From: Kiloniella spongiae
Lineage (GTDB): Bacteria; Pseudomonadota; Alphaproteobacteria; Kiloniellales; Kiloniellaceae
Length of the DNA: 64,000 nucleotides
Assembly: GCF_001026905.1 (NCBI RefSeq)
Contig: NZ_LAQL01000005.1
Coordinates: 62,001-126,000 of the forward strand
Direction of reading: 5' to 3'
Shown piece after piece: positions 1-9,464 of this stretch. How positions within the stretch are numbered: the stretch's first letter is position 1; each line of letters begins with the position of its first letter. The notes beneath the pieces are model-generated. The model saw only the letters and a program-made list of their open reading frames with translations, searched no databases and was not told the DNA's origin. Made by a program: the position numbers and the translations under genes.

Positions 1-31
1 TAGCATCTATAAATTCTTATAACCGAGTAAA

Positions 32-760
32 TCAGGGGTAATCACAACGATCGCCAATGACCTGTACAAATCCCTTTGCCCCGGTCTTAAGGGTAAACTT
101 ATACTCAGAGCCATTTACAACAATGGATTTATGTAATGGCAACTTACCTGACAATTTAACCGACTTCCCGCCCAAAGTCGTAAAGACAAAGTCCAAGGGT
201 TTTGCCGCGTCATACCATGCTTCAATTTTATTTTCGGCATTATAGGCAGATTCACCTTTTGCTGTAATCGTAACACCGCCGCGCGCAAAACTGACATTGT
301 CATTAACGCCCGTATAAATCGGCGTATTGACATAAAAACGCTTCTCAACAGGATTATTATCACACGCGCGCTTATTTTCGGCACTCGCAATCAGGAACTT
401 AAGACGATCAAGAGAAACACCGTTCGCTATTTTTTCCTGCAGATCTGTGACAATAAGCTTCAACTCACCAGTCGGGACATCCTTTTGATAACGATTTTCC
501 CAACCCGCAGCAGTTTCTTTCGTTGCTTCCAGATTACTATTGAGTTCGTCTCTCAACTCCATAAGTTCCTGAACAGTTTGTTCCAGTTCTTTATTTTTAT
601 CATTCAGGGTTATGACCTTACGATTGGCCAGTTCAAGGCCTGCCCGATACGAATACCAGCCTGCAGCACCAATAAGAATTAACGCTATTGCCCATTTGAA
701 AACCGCCCAACGAAAATTGTTTGAACGACGGCGACGGGTTTCACGAAGACCGAGAGACAT
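32..760 (-). CDS. Membrane-anchored coiled-coil protein, unknown function
   Basis: The 242-residue product starts with an Arg-rich cytoplasmic stretch (RETRRRR, 6-12), then one hydrophobic helix at about 20-40, then a heptad-rich segment at about 45-90 (LNDKNKELEQTVQELMELRDEL) that reads as a coiled coil. The C-terminal half (about 140-242) is rich in beta-type sequence and has two cysteines, near residue 132 and three residues from the end, that could form a disulfide if this half is periplasmic. This layout suggests a bitopic inner-membrane protein facing the periplasm. I recognise no enzyme motif and no functional partner; it is a lone gene at the left edge. Function unknown. Confidence 0.75.
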   Translation of the reverse strand: MSLGLRETRRRRSNNFRWAVFKWAIALILIGAAGWYSYRAGLELANRKVITLNDKNKELEQTVQELMELRDELNSNLEATKETAAGWENRYQKDVPTGELKLIVTDLQEKIANGVSLDRLKFLIASAENKRACDNNPVEKRFYVNTPIYTGVNDNVSFARGGVTITAKGESAYNAENKIEAWYDAAKPLDFVFTTLGGKSVKLSGKLPLHKSIVVNGSEYKFTLKTGAKGFVQVIGDRCDYP

Positions 761-1041
761 CGAAATTTTTATCCATACTTAATTGTGTTAAGGTCAAGCT
801 GCGCCTCTACCACGCGCCTAACCGTTGATATACAACAAACTTACTGAATGGCAACTCTAAATTACAGCTTTTGCCTTGTTGAGCAAAGTAAAAGACGACA
901 ATAAAGAGCACCAACAGAATAAGACTGTGATTTACCTACCATAATAGATATTTCGAAAAATATACCCTAGTTGTGTCCATTCCATGGCAAAATGGTATAG
1001 TATGACATTAAACTCATAACCGCAGTTTAAGGGAACCGCCA

Positions 1042-1281
1042 ATGGCAGAAGATGATATCAAGGAAAAAGTCCTCAATGATTTAAGGTCTCTCCGTGGCAA
1101 ACTTGACCCCGAAATTTTACGAGAAGTCGAGCTTCGCATGAACGGGCAAGTCCCCTACGACAAAGAATCTGCCCGGAAAACTGTAGAACTTTTTCTTCAC
1201 GCCCGTCACGATCAGGGAGCTTTTGCAGAAAAGGTTCTCAAAGCTCTAAAAGTCAAAGATCAGGAAAAAGACGGTAAATAA
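1042..1281 (+). CDS. Small charged helical protein, unknown function
   Basis: This 79-residue, highly charged protein (many Lys, Glu and Asp) has no signal peptide or membrane segment and looks mostly helical and cytosolic. The start is an ATG preceded by a GGGA ribosome site about 8 bases upstream. A run from about residue 20 to 60 (LDPEILREVELRMNGQVPYDK and onward) looks like a compact helical domain, and the Lys-rich tail is probably disordered. It is flanked by non-coding DNA on both sides, so it is probably monocistronic. I do not recognise a family. The codon pattern and ribosome site support a real gene. Confidence 0.6.
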   Translation: MAEDDIKEKVLNDLRSLRGKLDPEILREVELRMNGQVPYDKESARKTVELFLHARHDQGAFAEKVLKALKVKDQEKDGK

Positions 1282-1388
1282 TTGAAGTTTACCAAGTTCG
1301 TTAACACTTTACTCAAATCCAATTTATCTAGAAACGGATGACAGGTCTTAACCAATTGCCTATATAACTCTTTCTTCAGGAGAGTTAT

Positions 1389-2615
1389 GTGAACGATACA
1401 TCAAAATTTATTGCTATTATTGGGGGCGGACCTGCTGGCCTTATGGCCGCGCATAAATTACTGGAAATGGGGCATAGAGTTCATCTCTATGATGCCAAAC
1501 CCTCTGTTGCCAGAAAATTTCAACTTGCGGGTCGTGGCGGCCTTAATTTGACGCACACCGAGCCTCTCGATGTATTTGCTACACGTTACTACGAGAATGA
1601 AGCTCGTTTCATCCCCCTCTTAAAAAAATTCACACCAGATGACTTAAGAGATTTCTGCCATACTTTGGGCCAGGAAACTTTTATTGGTTCAAGCGGACGC
1701 ATTTTCCCAACCAAGTTTAAAGCGACTGAACTCTTACGAGCCTGGTTATCCGATTTATCTCATAAAGGCTTAAAACTCTTTACCCGGCATAAATGGATCG
1801 GCTTTGATCAACAAAAAAACTTACTCGTCGAAGACAATAAAAACCAAGTCATCACTATAACCCCGCAAGCCACTGTTTTAGCCCTTGGTGGTGCCAGTTG
1901 GGGGAAACTTGGTTCTGATGCCGCATGGGTACCAATCCTGGCTAAAGAAAAAATTGAAATAGAACCTTTGGAAGCAGCAAATTGCGGGTACGAAACGCAC
2001 TGGCCAAAAACGTTACAAGAGAGCTGTTTTGGACAACCACTTAAGAATATCTCCATTTCTCATACGGGCAAAAAAATAAAGGGAGAAATCATGCTTTCCT
2101 CCTATGGTCTGGAAGGCGGCGCGATATATGCCCTAAGCAAATCTATCCGTGAAGCAATTAATAGTAATCAGTCAACAGCTATTTTCATTGATCTGAAACC
2201 GAAACATAGCGAAGAAAAATTGGCAAAAACTCTTGAAGAAAGGAAAAACCGCCTTCCTCTTGGGAAATTCCTGAAACAAGAGTTACGACTATCATCAGTT
2301 AGCCTGAACCTTCTCAAAACCCTTACCAGTAAAGAAGAGTTTAACTGCCCGCAAACACTTGCAAAAAAAATAAAAAACCTGCCTGTTACTCTTCATAAAG
2401 CAAGACCAATTGACCGGGCGATTTCTACAGCAGGTGGCATTAAATTTGACGCATGCACGGACGATTTAATGCTGCAAAATTTACCTGGAATTTTTGTCGC
2501 CGGTGAAATGCTGGACTGGGAAGCACCAACTGGTGGCTACCTGCTTCAAGGATGCTTTTCTATGGCTGTGCATGTCGCTCAGGGTATTGACCAATATCTA
2601 AGCAAACAGTCTTAA
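1389..2615 (+). CDS. HI0933/BaiN-type NAD(P)/FAD-dependent oxidoreductase
   Basis: A 408-residue flavoprotein of the HI0933-like family. The FAD-binding Rossmann motif GGGPAGLMAA is at about 11-20, the family-typical GRGGLNLTH near 48-56, and the second flavin-contact region APTGGYLLQGCFSMAVH lies near the C-terminus. The only start compatible with the motif is GTG at 1389; an AGGAGAG ribosome site ends about 5 bases before it, and the nearby ATG is out of frame. Members are often annotated only as oxidoreductases; some reduce bile-acid intermediates or act in RNA metabolism, so the substrate here is unknown. The gene stands alone and ends at a terminator shared with the convergent dehydrogenase gene. 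Confidence 0.85.
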   Translation: MNDTSKFIAIIGGGPAGLMAAHKLLEMGHRVHLYDAKPSVARKFQLAGRGGLNLTHTEPLDVFATRYYENEARFIPLLKKFTPDDLRDFCHTLGQETFIGSSGRIFPTKFKATELLRAWLSDLSHKGLKLFTRHKWIGFDQQKNLLVEDNKNQVITITPQATVLALGGASWGKLGSDAAWVPILAKEKIEIEPLEAANCGYETHWPKTLQESCFGQPLKNISISHTGKKIKGEIMLSSYGLEGGAIYALSKSIREAINSNQSTAIFIDLKPKHSEEKLAKTLEERKNRLPLGKFLKQELRLSSVSLNLLKTLTSKEEFNCPQTLAKKIKNLPVTLHKARPIDRAISTAGGIKFDACTDDLMLQNLPGIFVAGEMLDWEAPTGGYLLQGCFSMAVHVAQGIDQYLSKQS

Positions 2616-2644
2616 CAATTAAAACCCGTTTCTCCAGAAACAAA

Positions 2645-2673
2645 AAACCGGGAATGCATTACATCCCCGGTTT
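2645..2673. terminator. Terminator between convergent genes
   Basis: AAACCGGG (2645-2652) pairs with CCCGGTTT (2666-2673) around a 13-base loop. Read on the minus strand the stem is followed by a run of T, making a good intrinsic terminator for the dehydrogenase gene. On the plus strand the T tract is shorter but may serve the flavoprotein gene. Confidence 0.75.
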
Positions 2674-2714
2674 CCTATACCCCTAAATATTTGGGTATCT
2701 TTTCCTCTTAGGCC

Positions 2715-3893
2715 TTACCCAAGATCGCCCCGGATCGCCTTTAGAAGGATGGCAGAGTACTCTTCAGGTGTGAACTGAATAGGGTTCCCGCCAGCAGATG
2801 GATCCTGTGTCGCAAGAACACCGATTTCATCCACCTTGTCTTCATCAATACCAATCGCAGACAGAGCATTTGGAATATCAAGTGTTGTGCGAAGATCCAT
2901 CACCCACTGTAGCAACCCATCAAAAGAAACCTCTTTCAGGTCGAGACAACGCGCCAGATAGGCAGCACGATCTTCGATTACAGATCGGTTTGCAATCAAG
3001 ACATATGGCATCAGAATAGCATTCAGCATACCGTGATGGGCATCATAAATTCCCCCAAGCGGGTGAGCCAATGCGTGCATACCACCAAGACCTTTTTGGA
3101 AAGCTGTCGCCCCCATGCTTGATGCAATCATCATATCTGAACGAGCAACAAGATCAGTACCATCTTCAACAGTTTTCACCAAAGACTTCTGGATCAGGCG
3201 AATACCTTCAACAGCAATACCGTCTGCCATTGGGTGATAGCCCGGCGCACAGAAAGCTTCCAGATTATGTGAAAGAGCATCCATACCCGTTGCCGCAGTC
3301 AATTTTGCAGGAAGGCCAACGGTCAACTCTGGATCATCAATAACAACAGATGGCATCATCTTCGCGTGGAAGATGATTTTTTTAACGTGTGTTTCTTCGT
3401 GTGTAATTACAGAGGCACGACCAACTTCTGACCCTGTACCGGAAGTCGTTGGTACAGCAACGATTGGTGCAATTTTGTCTGCATTCGCACGTGTCCAGTT
3501 ATCACCAACATCTTCAAAGTCCCAAAGCGGACGATCCTGTCCAACCATCAGGGCAACAGCTTTTGCAGCATCCAGGCCTGAACCACCACCAAAAGCAATA
3601 ACACCATCGTGGTTGCCTGCGTGGTAGTAAGCAACACCGTCCATGATGTTCTGGCCAATCGGGTTCGGTTTAATGTCGCTAAAAACGTCACAGCCAAGAC
3701 CGGCAGCTTTACAGGTTGCTACAACGTCGGCAACCATCGGCAATGCAGCAAGTCCTGCATCAGTAATAAGAAGAGGGTTACTCATTCCAAGGTCACTGCA
3801 GACATCTGCGATTTCCTTGATACGACCAACACCAAAACGAACAGTCGTCGGGTAATTCCAATTACCCTGCATATTTTCAATTTTATCGTTCAC
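2715..3893 (-). CDS. Iron-containing (type III) alcohol dehydrogenase
   Basis: A 392-residue group III metal-dependent alcohol dehydrogenase, cytosolic and NAD(P)-dependent. The nucleotide-binding GGGSGLD is at 102-108 and PTTSGTGSEV at about 148-157. The four metal ligands of the family line up as Asp205, His209, His273 and His287 (14 residues between the last two, as in FucO). It lies downstream of the dimethylglycine dehydrogenase-like gene on the same strand after a gap of about 200 bases, so it may be a separate or weakly linked unit. The substrate cannot be read from the sequence. The setting suggests a choline- or one-carbon-related alcohol or aldehyde, but that is inference. Confidence 0.9.
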   Translation of the reverse strand: MNDKIENMQGNWNYPTTVRFGVGRIKEIADVCSDLGMSNPLLITDAGLAALPMVADVVATCKAAGLGCDVFSDIKPNPIGQNIMDGVAYYHAGNHDGVIAFGGGSGLDAAKAVALMVGQDRPLWDFEDVGDNWTRANADKIAPIVAVPTTSGTGSEVGRASVITHEETHVKKIIFHAKMMPSVVIDDPELTVGLPAKLTAATGMDALSHNLEAFCAPGYHPMADGIAVEGIRLIQKSLVKTVEDGTDLVARSDMMIASSMGATAFQKGLGGMHALAHPLGGIYDAHHGMLNAILMPYVLIANRSVIEDRAAYLARCLDLKEVSFDGLLQWVMDLRTTLDIPNALSAIGIDEDKVDEIGVLATQDPSAGGNPIQFTPEEYSAILLKAIRGDLG

Positions 3894-4010
3894 GGTTTTT
3901 CTCCGTATGAAGTGGAAGGCGTTACGTTTTTCACGTATTTGCTTATTTATCGAACCCTATGGCTCGAACGAAGATATCTAAGACAAAAATTGAAAAAATA
4001 CCAACAAATA

Positions 4011-4074
4011 AATCTTCAAGCATTTCCTCTAACCTGACTGGCTGCGTCAAAAGCAAAGAAAACACTTGAAGATT
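4011..4074 (-). repeat. Inverted repeat downstream of the flavoenzyme gene
   Basis: AATCTTCAAG (4011-4020) and CTTGAAGATT (4065-4074) are exact inverted copies with a 44-base loop. The repeat sits 17 bases past the minus-strand stop of the 4091-6550 gene, and a T-rich stretch follows. It may be a loose terminator or mRNA 3' end; the large loop makes this uncertain. Confidence 0.35.
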
Positions 4075-4090
4075 AAACAGCAAAGCACAG

Positions 4091-6550
4091 TTATTGCTTC
4101 ACTTTTTCCATTTTTGGATCAAAAAGCGCGCCGAAGTGTATTTCACATTTATGACGTACTGTGCCCACTTCCAGTTCGTACGAACCAGATTCTAGATAGG
4201 TCCGGTCCACCCCATCTTGATTTCGCACATACCCGTACCCAATATTCTTGCTTAGAGTGAAACCAAAGCCAGCTGATGTTAACCAACCAACCCGCTCACC
4301 ATTGCGGTAAATTGTTTCCCGCCCCAAAAGAATGACATCCGCATCGTCAATTGTGAAACAGCACAAACTCTTTTTGACACCCTCTTCGAGTTGTGCTTCC
4401 AAAGCTTTTCGACCTTTGAAATCGATGTTCTTTTTAAGCTTACAGGCCCATGCCATGCCGGCATCCAGTGGCGTATGATCTGGTCCGATATCAGAAGACC
4501 AAGCACGATACCCCTTTTCAAGCCGCAGACTTTCGATCGCCCGATATCCTGCATTACCAATTGAATATTCTACCCCGGCATCCATCAAGGCTTGATAGAC
4601 GTTAACCGCAAACTCAGTTGGGATGTGAAGCTCCCAGCCCAGTTCACCAACATACGTAACCCTGAGAGCCATAACTGGTGCGCCTGCAACACCAATGGTT
4701 TGCATTGTGCCAAAGGCAAAATTTTCATTAGAAAGATCATCAGATGAAATCTTCTGCAATACTTTTCGAGCATCAGGCCCCATCACTGAAAGGACGGAAT
4801 AACCAGACGTCACATCAACAAGCTGAGCATTTAATCCAGCTGGTATATTTTTTCTGATCCAGTCAAAGTCATGTGTGGCATACCCTGTACCCGTCACAAT
4901 ATAAAACTCATTTTGAGAAACTCGCACCACGGTCAAATCGCATTCAATACCGCCGCGATCATTCAACATCTGCGTATAGATTAAAGCACCTGCTTTTTTG
5001 GAAACATCATTTGCACATATCCAACTCAGGGCTTCTTGTGCATCCGGACCAATCAATTTAAACTTGGCAAAGGAAGATTGATCAAAAACAGTTACATTAG
5101 AACGTGTTAATTCATGTTCTTTACCAACATTCTCAAACCAGTTCTGACGCTTAAATGAGTAAATATCTTTAGCTTCCTGCCCCTCTTTGGCAAACCAGTT
5201 TGGTCTTTCCCATCCCAACTTCTCGCCGAAACAGGCTCCTTGTTTTTTCAGAACCTCATAAAGCGGAGACTTCCGATTAGGGCGACCGGATGAATGTTCT
5301 TCAAAAGGCCATGCCATTGTATAGTGCTTGCCATAGGCTTCTAGTGTGCGCTTGCGTACCCAATCTGTATCAAAGTGCGCTCGCCCGAACCTTCTGATAT
5401 CAACAGGCCATAAATCGTATGGCGGCTCGCCATTAATAACCCATTCAGCCAAAGCCATACCAGCCCCACCACCAGCAGCAATACCAAAGGCGTTAAAGCC
5501 AGCACCAACAAAGTAGTTCTTCAGTTCAGGTGCTTCACCCAAAATGAAATTTCCATCCGGCGTAAAGCTTTCAGGTCCATTGATAAGCTCGCGAACACCA
5601 GCGGTTTCCAAAGCAGGAACACGCCCCAAAGCAAGTTCCATAAGCTGCTCAAAATGATCCCAGTTTGAATCCAGTAATGAGAAATGGAATTTTTCTGGGA
5701 AGCCCTTTTTCGCCCATGGAATACCGTTGGGCTCATAACCGCCCATAACCAAGCCTCCAACATCTTCTTTGTAGTATGTCAGGCGATCCGGGTCCCGCAA
5801 TGTCGGCAGATCCGGGGTAATTCCCTCGATTTTTTCGGTGATCATAAACTGATGCTCAACCGATACCAACGGAACATTAACGCCAACTTTCTTAGCCTCC
5901 TGACGCGCCCATTGTCCACAGCAGTTTACGACCTTGTCACAGGCAATGCGACCCTTTGACGTGACAACAGCAACAACCTTGCCATCTTCCACCTCAACAT
6001 CAAGCACTTCGGTATCTTCGAAAATTGAAACGCCGTTCATCCGCGCGCCTTTAGCGAGGGAAAGCGTAATATCCGAAGGATTAGCCTGACCATCTGTCGG
6101 CAGGAAAGCAGCCCCAACGACATCATCAATTGTCATCATCGGCCACAGTTCCTGCGCCTCTTTCGGCGTAAGCAATTGCATGTCCAAGCCAAAGGAATGT
6201 GCCGTTGTTGCCTGTCGCTTTACTTCGGTCCAACGCTCTTGATTACAAGCCAGACGTAGCCCGCCATTCATCTTCCAGCCAGTTGCCTGTTCCGTTTCTT
6301 TTTCCAGATTTTTATAAAGATCAACAGAATAGCCTAACAGCTGGGTAATATTGGCGTTTGAACGTAGCTGTCCCACCAGCCCCGCAGCGTGAAAAGTGGT
6401 GCCAGATGTTAACTTTCCACGCTCAATCAGTATCGTGTCGCTATATCCCATCTTGCCAAGATGATAGGCTGTGGAGGTCCCGACTATACCACCACCAATG
6501 ATCACGATCCGTGCATCTTTAGGCAGGGTATCAGAGTGTAAATCGGTCAT
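4091..6550 (-). CDS. Dimethylglycine/sarcosine dehydrogenase-like flavoenzyme
   Basis: The 819-residue protein has a DAO-type FAD domain (about 1-400; dinucleotide motif GGGIVG at 19-24) followed by an aminomethyltransferase/GcvT-like folate domain (about 430-815). The motif SGTTFHAAGL puts His54 where dimethylglycine and sarcosine dehydrogenases attach FAD covalently. Such enzymes oxidatively demethylate N-methyl glycines and pass the one-carbon unit to tetrahydrofolate. The start overlaps the upstream kinase stop (ATGA), so the two are translationally coupled. Downstream of a betaine importer, the likely job is a step of betaine to glycine breakdown. Dimethylglycine and sarcosine cannot be told apart by eye. 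No Rieske betaine demethylase is present here. Confidence 0.85.
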   Translation of the reverse strand: MTDLHSDTLPKDARIVIIGGGIVGTSTAYHLGKMGYSDTILIERGKLTSGTTFHAAGLVGQLRSNANITQLLGYSVDLYKNLEKETEQATGWKMNGGLRLACNQERWTEVKRQATTAHSFGLDMQLLTPKEAQELWPMMTIDDVVGAAFLPTDGQANPSDITLSLAKGARMNGVSIFEDTEVLDVEVEDGKVVAVVTSKGRIACDKVVNCCGQWARQEAKKVGVNVPLVSVEHQFMITEKIEGITPDLPTLRDPDRLTYYKEDVGGLVMGGYEPNGIPWAKKGFPEKFHFSLLDSNWDHFEQLMELALGRVPALETAGVRELINGPESFTPDGNFILGEAPELKNYFVGAGFNAFGIAAGGGAGMALAEWVINGEPPYDLWPVDIRRFGRAHFDTDWVRKRTLEAYGKHYTMAWPFEEHSSGRPNRKSPLYEVLKKQGACFGEKLGWERPNWFAKEGQEAKDIYSFKRQNWFENVGKEHELTRSNVTVFDQSSFAKFKLIGPDAQEALSWICANDVSKKAGALIYTQMLNDRGGIECDLTVVRVSQNEFYIVTGTGYATHDFDWIRKNIPAGLNAQLVDVTSGYSVLSVMGPDARKVLQKISSDDLSNENFAFGTMQTIGVAGAPVMALRVTYVGELGWELHIPTEFAVNVYQALMDAGVEYSIGNAGYRAIESLRLEKGYRAWSSDIGPDHTPLDAGMAWACKLKKNIDFKGRKALEAQLEEGVKKSLCCFTIDDADVILLGRETIYRNGERVGWLTSAGFGFTLSKNIGYGYVRNQDGVDRTYLESGSYELEVGTVRHKCEIHFGALFDPKMEKVKQ

Positions 6551-7434
6551 TTTAGTATCTCACTTTTTTGGAAGGCCTGAAGCTGTGCTTTAAACTTTTC
6601 GAGGTTTTCCTCGGTGTATTTTTGATAATCAAAGTCAATATCGGAATGTATTTCCGATACCATGCTCCACATGGTTTCTCGCAAGAGAGAGGCACATTTC
6701 ATGGCCTCGTATCTATAGAGAAGTTCATCCGTAACAGGGCTGTCAAAATAACTTTCGAGCACCCACTGTTCTGACGATTTATCTAGTGCTGAATTGGACA
6801 CAAGTCCCCCGAGATCAAAGAGCGGGGAATTAAATCCGGCATAATCCCAATCGAAAAGCCAGACACGGTTACCATCATCGATAAAGTTAGCTGCCAAAAG
6901 ATCATTGTGCCCGAATACCAAATCGACCTTACCAACGGCATTTTCCAATGCTTCTGCACTATTCAACAACCAAGGGATTTCACCAACCATACGGCTCTGT
7001 CCCTTTTTGAGAGTTGCTGCATAGTCCCGAATGACATGGAAAACCCAGAATACAAGGGAAGGTCCCCGCAAGTACTTTGGTATCTCGGTATGCGCCCGTC
7101 GGATCAGGGGAATAATCTTTTTTAAATTCTCAGGATCACGAACCATACTTTCATCGAAACAGATCCCTTCGATAAAACGTAAAACCATAATCCCGTTTTC
7201 TGCAAAAACAACTTCTGGGGAAACACCGGCCTGATAGGCCGCTTGACTCGCCGCGAGTTCGTTAAAGCGCATTACATGATGCACCGGAATGTCTTCCCCA
7301 AAACGAACGACGTATTTCCCTTTGTTATCCTTAACCGTGTAGTTGTGGTTAGTGATCCCTCCCCCCAATGGTTCAGGGTCAACAGATCCATCCCAACAGG
7401 GAAGCTGTCTGATGATATCTTCTTTATTTGTCAT
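6547..7434 (-). CDS. Choline kinase-like phosphotransferase (APH family)
   Basis: A 295-residue APH/choline-kinase fold protein. The Brenner motif FGHNDLLAANF places the catalytic Asp at 178 (HND 176-178) and the metal Asn at 183; the metal-binding Asp is in FDWDYAG (194-200). The N-terminal lobe has a Gly-rich GGGITNHNY (24-32) resembling choline and thiamine kinases. It is coupled by ATGA overlap to the demethylase-like flavoenzyme and begins 8 bases after the permease stop, so it belongs to the betaine transport transcript. Choline or a related methylated amine alcohol is the likeliest substrate from fold and context; thiamine, or an altered non-kinase role, is not excluded. Confidence 0.8.
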   Translation of the reverse strand: MTNKEDIIRQLPCWDGSVDPEPLGGGITNHNYTVKDNKGKYVVRFGEDIPVHHVMRFNELAASQAAYQAGVSPEVVFAENGIMVLRFIEGICFDESMVRDPENLKKIIPLIRRAHTEIPKYLRGPSLVFWVFHVIRDYAATLKKGQSRMVGEIPWLLNSAEALENAVGKVDLVFGHNDLLAANFIDDGNRVWLFDWDYAGFNSPLFDLGGLVSNSALDKSSEQWVLESYFDSPVTDELLYRYEAMKCASLLRETMWSMVSEIHSDIDFDYQKYTEENLEKFKAQLQAFQKSEILK

Positions 7435-7442
7435 CGGGGTTC

Positions 7443-9464
7443 CTATCCCAATTCCTCGCCCAATCCTAGGCGCTGTTTTGCTTTACGAGAACCTGCGGCA
7501 ATCATGCGATCCGCAATAATCGCGATAAAGGCAATAGAAAGACCAGCTACGAGACCGCGCCCGGTATCTGCCTTGGTTAGCGCAATATAAACTTCTTGCC
7601 CAAGGTCACGCGTTCCCACCAATGCGGTGATAACCAGCATGGAAAGGGCAAGCATTATTGTTTGATTAAGTCCCAGCAAGATCTCAGGCAAAGCAAGTGG
7701 TAACTTAACCTTCCAGAGCAGTTGGCGGCGTGTGCATCCTGATGTTATGCCCGCTTCTATCAAGGACGATGGGATTTGCTGTATTCCATGGGTCGTATAG
7801 CGGATGGCTGGCGCAATGGCATATAAAACAACCGCCACCATCGCCGAAAAATCACCAACACGGAAAAGCATGACAACAGGAATCAGATAAACAAAACTTG
7901 GTAATGTTTGAAGCGTATCAATCACGACTTGTACAATTCGTCCCAAGCGATCATTTTCCACCGCCAAAATACCAACAGGAATACCAATAAGACATGCAAT
8001 TACGACCGATACACCACAGAGATATACAGTGATCATCGCTTTTTCCCACATCCCTGTGGCAACAATAAACAAGCTTAAAAGAAGCGTTAGAAGAAACAGC
8101 TTTTTGCCTCCTAACTGCCATGCGCCTACGCAGAGTAAAAGAATTGTCCAGGCCCAGGGCATTTTTAACAAGACAAGCTTCACTGGCACCATGAAATAAA
8201 TTAAGACAAAGGTCTTATAAGTTTCCAGCACATCAAAAAAATTGACATTAATCCATGCTACAAACTCGGCAAGGGATGTTCCGACGCCTAACTCTAGAGA
8301 CGCCGGATACCCCTGAATAGCCGGTATGTAGTGGCCTAGTACCAGAGTAAACAGGACAATGATTAATACAGTCAAAAACCAAGGATGTCGTTTGACGATA
8401 TTAAGACGGCCATCCAGATGAGCGGATTCAGATCTGGTAGCGAAAGCCTGGCTTAAACGATCCAATGCTATGGCCAGTACGACAATACCAACCCCAGCTT
8501 CCAGTCCACCACCAATATCCAATCGACGCAACGATGCCAGCACGTCATATCCAAGACCACCAGCACCAATCATCGAAGCGATAATCACCATATTCAACGA
8601 CAGCATGATCACCTGATTGACCCCGACCATAAGACCGGGAGCAGCAGAAGGAACAAGGACTTTCCACATCAATTGTCGTTTGGTACAGCCCGCCATGTTT
8701 CCGAAGTCAACAATCTCGCTCGGTACACTTTTTAGTGACATAATCGCAATACGTGTCATTGGTGGCATGGCATAAATGATAGTAGCAATCATTGCCGCGA
8801 CAGGACCAAAACCGAACAAAAACAAAATCGGAACCAGATAAGCAAAAACGGGTATGGTCTGCATCAAGTCCAAAACTGGTGAAATGGTTTTCTCAAACCA
8901 GGGAGAACGATAGGCCCCTATTGCAAGCAACAGACCACCGACAACACCAAAAGGAACAGCAATGACAATTGATGCCAAAGTTACCATCGCACTGTCCCAC
9001 TGACCAAAAATCGCCAGATAGAGAAAACACCCTCCGATAAACGCGGCAAGTTTCCAGTCACGAGCATAGTGTCCCATAGCCACTACGGCAGCTATCACGG
9101 CAATCCACGATAAGGGAGGAAGGATTTGAATAGCCTGAGATCCTTGCCCTTCTAAAAATCCGGTTGAAAAAAGACTTGTGGCAAAAGACAAGGGAATATC
9201 CAGTAAGCTCGACATTCCACGAGTTAGCTCTTTGAAAGTAAAGAAACCAAAGTTTGCCTCTTGGACTAACCAGTCCATAAAGTCAGATATGTATTTTTTA
9301 ACAGGAAGCTGTGATTTACGTGGGACCTTAAACATCCATTTTGGAAACAATCCCTTACCTTCGAGGTACAGAAAGACCGTGACAAAAAGTGCCAATATCC
9401 AAAATAATTTGGCTGATTTAAGAGGCCCAATATCCAGAACTCTGTTCTTCATTGCGGTGATCAC
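7443..9464 (-). CDS. Fused double permease of a betaine/proline ABC importer
   Basis: The 673-residue membrane protein contains two successive binding-protein-dependent permease domains. Each carries an EAA-type loop that docks the ATPase: AGCTKRQLMWKVLVPSAAPG near 255-275 and SGCTRRQLLWKVKLPLALPE near 590-610. The surrounding sequence repeats too (TIPVFAYLVPILFLF versus TLPSFVYLIPVVMLF), so it is an internal duplication of a ProW-like unit; one chain may replace the usual homodimer. A GTG start overlaps the ATPase stop (GTGA); an ATG four codons later (9452) is an alternative. It works with the ProV-like and ProX-like products encoded just upstream. Confidence 0.9.
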   Translation of the reverse strand: MITAMKNRVLDIGPLKSAKLFWILALFVTVFLYLEGKGLFPKWMFKVPRKSQLPVKKYISDFMDWLVQEANFGFFTFKELTRGMSSLLDIPLSFATSLFSTGFLEGQGSQAIQILPPLSWIAVIAAVVAMGHYARDWKLAAFIGGCFLYLAIFGQWDSAMVTLASIVIAVPFGVVGGLLLAIGAYRSPWFEKTISPVLDLMQTIPVFAYLVPILFLFGFGPVAAMIATIIYAMPPMTRIAIMSLKSVPSEIVDFGNMAGCTKRQLMWKVLVPSAAPGLMVGVNQVIMLSLNMVIIASMIGAGGLGYDVLASLRRLDIGGGLEAGVGIVVLAIALDRLSQAFATRSESAHLDGRLNIVKRHPWFLTVLIIVLFTLVLGHYIPAIQGYPASLELGVGTSLAEFVAWINVNFFDVLETYKTFVLIYFMVPVKLVLLKMPWAWTILLLCVGAWQLGGKKLFLLTLLLSLFIVATGMWEKAMITVYLCGVSVVIACLIGIPVGILAVENDRLGRIVQVVIDTLQTLPSFVYLIPVVMLFRVGDFSAMVAVVLYAIAPAIRYTTHGIQQIPSSLIEAGITSGCTRRQLLWKVKLPLALPEILLGLNQTIMLALSMLVITALVGTRDLGQEVYIALTKADTGRGLVAGLSIAFIAIIADRMIAAGSRKAKQRLGLGEELG

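Noticed and set aside
3609-4037. 142-codon plus-strand frame
   Set aside because: Mostly antisense to the alcohol dehydrogenase and unlike any protein family; the remainder runs through the intergenic gap.
4585-4773. Short minus-strand frames within the demethylase-like gene
   Set aside because: They are alternative frames of a continuous, well-conserved 819-residue gene; there is no sign of a frameshift.
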